NCBI RefSeq assembly: GCF_023898315.1
Contig: NC_064621.1
Location: 11,592,501 to 11,656,500 of the forward strand
Length of the DNA stretch: 64,000 bases
Origin: Schistocerca nitens
Lineage: Eukaryota; Arthropoda; Insecta; Orthoptera; Acrididae
Reading direction: 5' to 3'
Positions 63,126 to 64,000 of the stretch are shown here, one piece after another. Position 1 is the stretch's first letter. Each line of letters starts with the position of its first letter. The notes beneath the pieces are model-generated. The model was not told where the DNA came from. It did no database searches and was given only the letters and a program-made list of their open reading frames with translations. The position numbers and the translations under genes were made by a program.

Positions 63126-64000
63126 TTAATTCCGATGAAAATTCTGTGTTTCATCGTCAATGGGAAGGTCCAAGGGATACAGTGAACCTGCAGAGGTGCA
63201 TCGGAATGTAAAACTGGTGACACAGGAAACGCCCAAAACATATACAGTAGGAGGACACAGTCTTCCTCTACTTAAGTCGGCATTGTGTCTCTTATATTTA
63301 ATTCCGATGCAATTTCTGTGTTTCATCGTCAATGGGAAGGCCAAGGGATACAGTAAACCTGGAGAGGTGCATCGGAATGTAAAACTGGTGACACAGGAAA
63401 CGCTCAAAACATAGACAGTAGGAAGACTCAGTCTTCCTGTACTGAAGTCGGCATTGTGTCTCTATTATTTAATTCCGATGCAATTTCTGTGTTTCATCGT
63501 CAATGGGAAGGTCCAAGGGATACAGTAAACCTGCAGAGGTGCATCGAAATGTAAAACTGGTGACACAGGAAACGCTCAAAAGATAGACAGTAGGAATACT
63601 CAGTCTTTCTGTACTTAAGTCGGCATTGTGACTCTTATATTTAATTCCGATGCAATTACTGTGTTTCATCGTCAATGGGAAGGTCCAAGGGATACAGTAA
63701 ACCTGCAGAGGTGCATCGGAATGTAAAACTGGTGACACAGGAAACGCTCAAAACATAGACAGTAGGAAGACTCAGTCTTCCTGTACGTAAGTCGGCATTG
63801 TGTCTCTTATATTTAACTCCGATGCAATTTCTGTGTTTCATCGTCAATGGGAAGGTCCTATGGATACAGTAAACCTGCAGAGGTTCATCGGAATGTAAAA
63901 CTGATGACACAGGAAACGCTCAAAACATAGACAGTAGGAAGATTCAGTCTTCCTGTACTTAAGTCGGCATTGTGTCTCCCATATTTAATTCCGATGCAAT

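Larger units (their letters stand above)
55381..64000. repeat. 172-bp satellite DNA array, right block
   Basis: The same satellite resumes at AGTCTTCCTG immediately after the LINE 5' end, in the same orientation and in monomer phase with the left block apart from about 3 missing bases. It continues to the window edge, so the array extends beyond the window. Its monomer variants and their order match those at 36-49 kb. Confidence 0.97.

Noticed and set aside
1-64000. CRISPR array
   Set aside because: The period is 172 bp, there are no short constant repeats with unique spacers, and there are no cas genes; the whole monomer is repeated.
1-64000. CENP-B box or telomeric repeat in the monomer
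   Set aside because: I find no stretch close to the CENP-B box pattern and no TTAGG runs. Centromere function cannot be claimed from sequence alone.

Overview
The window is almost entirely one eukaryotic satellite DNA: a tandem array of a 172-bp monomer, always in the same orientation, filling 1-49495 and 55381-64000. It is interrupted by one long retrotransposon and by one SINE that is present twice because the satellite around it was duplicated. I see no host gene, tRNA, rRNA, CRISPR array or bacterial feature. The genome is most likely that of an insect, probably an orthopteran such as a grasshopper. That rests on a Jockey-type LINE of arthropod style and on a tRNA-derived SINE whose sequence I recall as very common in grasshopper genomes (memory, not a search).

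Layout. 1-3926: satellite, with an exact-length 1375-bp tandem duplication (1177-2551 and 2552-3926). 3641-17480: two adjacent, almost identical 6920-bp blocks, each carrying the same SINE with the same target-site duplication. 17481-18560: a partial further copy offset by 1719 bp. About 18.5-22.8 kb: mixed monomer variants. 22853-30011: a higher-order repeat of about 3.95 kb. 30.5-35.4 kb: segments repeating at 4.0 kb, with several deletion-scarred monomers. About 36-49.5 kb and 55.4-64 kb: a higher-order repeat whose copies are 3243, 3414, about 2.9, 3757 and 3434 bp long, differing by gain or loss of whole monomers and by a 153-bp short monomer.

49496-55380 (minus strand) is a complete 5.9-kb Jockey-type non-LTR retrotransposon: 5' UTR, ORF1 (660 aa, three zinc knuckles), ORF2 (908 aa, AP-type endonuclease plus reverse transcriptase), 3' UTR and an 11-nt poly(A). 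Both ORFs are open end to end, and the ORF2 ATG overlaps the ORF1 stop as ATGGATAA. It sits at the centre of the satellite's palindrome with about 3 bp of target lost and no visible target-site duplication.

Each monomer carries nested inverted repeats on nearly one axis: an 11-bp outer pair (TGCATCGGAAT/ATTCCGATGCA, extendable to 15 bp), a 6-bp middle pair (GACACA/TGTGTC) and a central 19-bp palindrome. The open frames in the satellite are not genes. 172 is not a multiple of 3, the frames mostly begin at GTG, and they extend only where a 1-bp deletion makes a 171-bp monomer.
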